64,000 nucleotides of DNA, taken from positions 1 through 64,000 of the forward strand of contig JAEYOR010000010.1 of NCBI GenBank assembly GCA_023411615.1, given 5' to 3'. Of the stretch, positions 62,612 through 64,000 are shown piece by piece. The translations under genes and the position numbers were made by a program. The notes under the pieces were generated by a model. The model saw only the letters and a program-made list of their open reading frames with translations. It did no database searches and was not told the DNA's origin. The stretch's first letter is position 1; each line of letters opens with the position of its first letter. Source of the DNA: Actinomycetes bacterium (GTDB taxonomy: Bacteria > Actinomycetota > Actinomycetes > Actinomycetales > Demequinaceae).

Positions 62612-63469
62612 TTACTGATCGACGTCATGCGTTGACAACGCAAACTGCGCTGCGCCTGCCGCCGCTTGTATCGCACCTCGTAACTTCTCAACGAAGGGAC
62701 CTGCCTGAGCAATCCCACGTGATTGGCTGACGAGGACACGTGAGCGCGCCTCGCCAAACACATTTGCGACTTCGCGGGGTCCCGCACCCTGTGCGCCGAC
62801 TCCCGGAGCGAGCAACGGGCCGTTCACTTTCCCTAGATCGATTCCGAGTTCAGCCACTGCCGCGCCGATCGTCGCGCCGATCACCAGCCCAACTGACCCC
62901 ATGGGCTGCGCACCATGATTGAGCTCTGCGGCGGACTCCGCGATCATCCGGGCGACGGCCACACCATCGCTACCGGTCGCGTGCTGGACTTCGGCACCTT
63001 CGGGATTCGAGGTGAGGGCGAGAACAAAGACGCCTTTTCCGGTGTGTTCCGCCAACTCGAACGCGGGTCGCAACGAGCCAAAGCCGAGGTAGGGGGAAAC
63101 TGTGATGGCGTCGGCCTCCAGAGGAGCTCCCTGCGCAAGATACGCGTCTGCGTAACCCTCCATCGTCGAACCGATGTCGCCCCGCTTCACGTCCAGGATT
63201 GTGAGCAGACTCAACTCTTTTGCACGCTGAAGCGTGTGCTCGAGAGCCGCGATACCGCGTGCACCGTGACGCTCAAAGAAAGCGGAGTTCGGCTTCACGG
63301 CGGCGACGGCACCAACTGACGCGTCAAGAATTGCGTCGGAGAAGGCCACAAGCGACTCGGCACTGTCATTGAGCCCCCACTGCGCAAGGAACTCTGGGTG
63401 TGGGTCAATGCCAACGCACAAGGGACCGTGGTCCCGCATCGCAGTTGCCAACCGGGCGCCGAACGCCAT
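62612..63469 (-). CDS. pyrF: Orotidine 5'-phosphate decarboxylase (type 2)
   Basis: Last step of UMP synthesis. The 285-aa protein is the long type 2 form with CVGIDPHPEFL, VKPNSAFFE and the catalytic DVKRGDIGSTMEGYADAYL. ATG 63469 follows AAGGAGAG. It sits 48 bases after carB, also of the pyrimidine pathway. Confidence 0.95.
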   Translation of the reverse strand: MAFGARLATAMRDHGPLCVGIDPHPEFLAQWGLNDSAESLVAFSDAILDASVGAVAAVKPNSAFFERHGARGIAALEHTLQRAKELSLLTILDVKRGDIGSTMEGYADAYLAQGAPLEADAITVSPYLGFGSLRPAFELAEHTGKGVFVLALTSNPEGAEVQHATGSDGVAVARMIAESAAELNHGAQPMGSVGLVIGATIGAAVAELGIDLGKVNGPLLAPGVGAQGAGPREVANVFGEARSRVLVSQSRGIAQAGPFVEKLRGAIQAAAGAAQFALSTHDVDQ

Positions 63470-63517
63470 GGTCTCTCCTTGCTCAGGGTGGGGCCGCACG
63501 TGGCCTCGTCCCCAATG

Positions 63518-64000
63518 TTATCGAGGCGAGGCCGCCGACGCCCGAGTAGTGCCTGCTTCTTGGAGGCTCAACACGTCGAAGCCTCTCCCCTGCAGCGCTT
63601 CAATTGCCTGCACTGCGGCCGCGAGTTGGGGTGTGGTCGTCACAATTGCCACGTCCGCCGCGGTCGCTGCCGCCCGGATCTCATAACCGTCCGCACGCGA
63701 GCCTTGGCCCGACGGCGTGTTGACCACCATATCGACCTCGCCATTGTTGATGAGATCGACAATCGTGGGCTCGCCATCGGCTGAGACACCTTGAGAGTGC
63801 TTGCGGACCACACGAGATGGGATCCCATAGCGACCGAGCACTCGTGCCGTTCCCTCGGTGGCGAGAATCGTGAAGCCAAGCTGGTGGAGGCGGGCAACGG
63901 GGAAAGAGATCGAGCGCTTGTCGCGGTCCGCCGTTGAGACGAACACGGTGCCATGGAGCGGCAAGCCACCAAATGCACCAGCTTGTGACTTCGCAAAGGC
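63518..64000 (-). CDS. carB: Carbamoyl-phosphate synthase large subunit, C-terminal part
   Basis: Only the last 160 residues are in the window: AFAKSQAGAFGGLPLHGTVFVS at the edge and then the methylglyoxal-synthase-like allosteric domain (GFTILATEGTARVLGRYGIPSRVV, VNTPSGQGSRADGYEIRAAA), where UMP and ornithine bind in homologues. The frame is open to the last base, so the gene continues beyond 64000. Confidence 0.93.
   Translation of the reverse strand, partial: AFAKSQAGAFGGLPLHGTVFVSTADRDKRSISFPVARLHQLGFTILATEGTARVLGRYGIPSRVVRKHSQGVSADGEPTIVDLINNGEVDMVVNTPSGQGSRADGYEIRAAATAADVAIVTTTPQLAAAVQAIEALQGRGFDVLSLQEAGTTRASAASPR

Overview
The window is a gene-dense, GC-rich stretch of actinobacterial chromosome. 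Lineage markers are RbpA, an actinobacterial-type integration host factor, PafB/PafC, a GarA/OdhI-like FHA protein next to FtsR, HelY, the pair of apolipoprotein N-acyltransferase and polyprenol-phosphate mannosyltransferase, a helicase-dead PriA, and many leaderless genes. Heme O synthase (ctaB) together with an anaerobic ribonucleotide reductase (nrdDG) points to a facultative or low-oxygen lifestyle. The order Micrococcales is my best guess; this is inference, since no rRNA is present. I see no insertion sequence, prophage, CRISPR array or island with deviant composition.

Layout. 68-2128 (-) transketolase. 2266-11389 (+) ctaB, then a chromosome-maintenance and biosynthesis run: xerD, parA, scpA, scpB, rluB, aroH, tyrA, cmk, plsC, der. 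11442-14816 (-) ppdK and a SRPBCC protein. 15082-15155 tRNA-Pro(GGG). 15230-18906: a Crp/FNR regulator divergent from a free HMA protein, a P1B-type metal ATPase and a PadR regulator. 18942-22870 (+) an ABC1/UbiB kinase-like protein, thymidine kinase, a Pit phosphate transporter and a small membrane protein. 22867-23703 (-) an unrecognised repeat protein. 24101-26973 (+) nrdDG. 26948-28626 (-) a glycerophosphodiesterase and a hydrolase. 28698-31371 (+) MFS, OsmC and EI24-type proteins. 31358-33391 a divergent MarR / RNB ribonuclease pair. 33418-36026 (+) a 49-residue protein, pgsA-like, garA-like, ftsR and a second MerR gene. 36136-40676 (+) pyruvate carboxylase, a flavodoxin and rbpA. 40673-64000 is almost one long minus-strand housekeeping block: carB (cut by the window edge), pyrF, mihF, gmk, rpoZ, coaBC, metK, priA, fmt, rsmB, rpe, ribD, ribE, ribBA, ribH, hisE, hisG, pafB, pafC, tatA, tatC, a diacylglycerol kinase, helY, lnt, ppm1.

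The less ordinary content is regulatory. About 17 genes have a TANNNT-like hexamer exactly 6-7 bases before the start codon, the layout of leaderless transcripts. One FNR-type inverted repeat between crp and the metal-ATPase genes lies at -61.5 for one inferred start and -41.5 for the other. nrdD has tandem NrdR boxes and a DosR/DevR-like GGGAC box at about -41.5; related boxes precede ppdK and the flavodoxin gene, suggesting a low-oxygen regulon. rbpA has a SigR-type promoter (GGAAC-N18-GTT), and its terminator lies inside the convergent ppm1 coding sequence. Promoter positions come from spacing only and have not been mapped.
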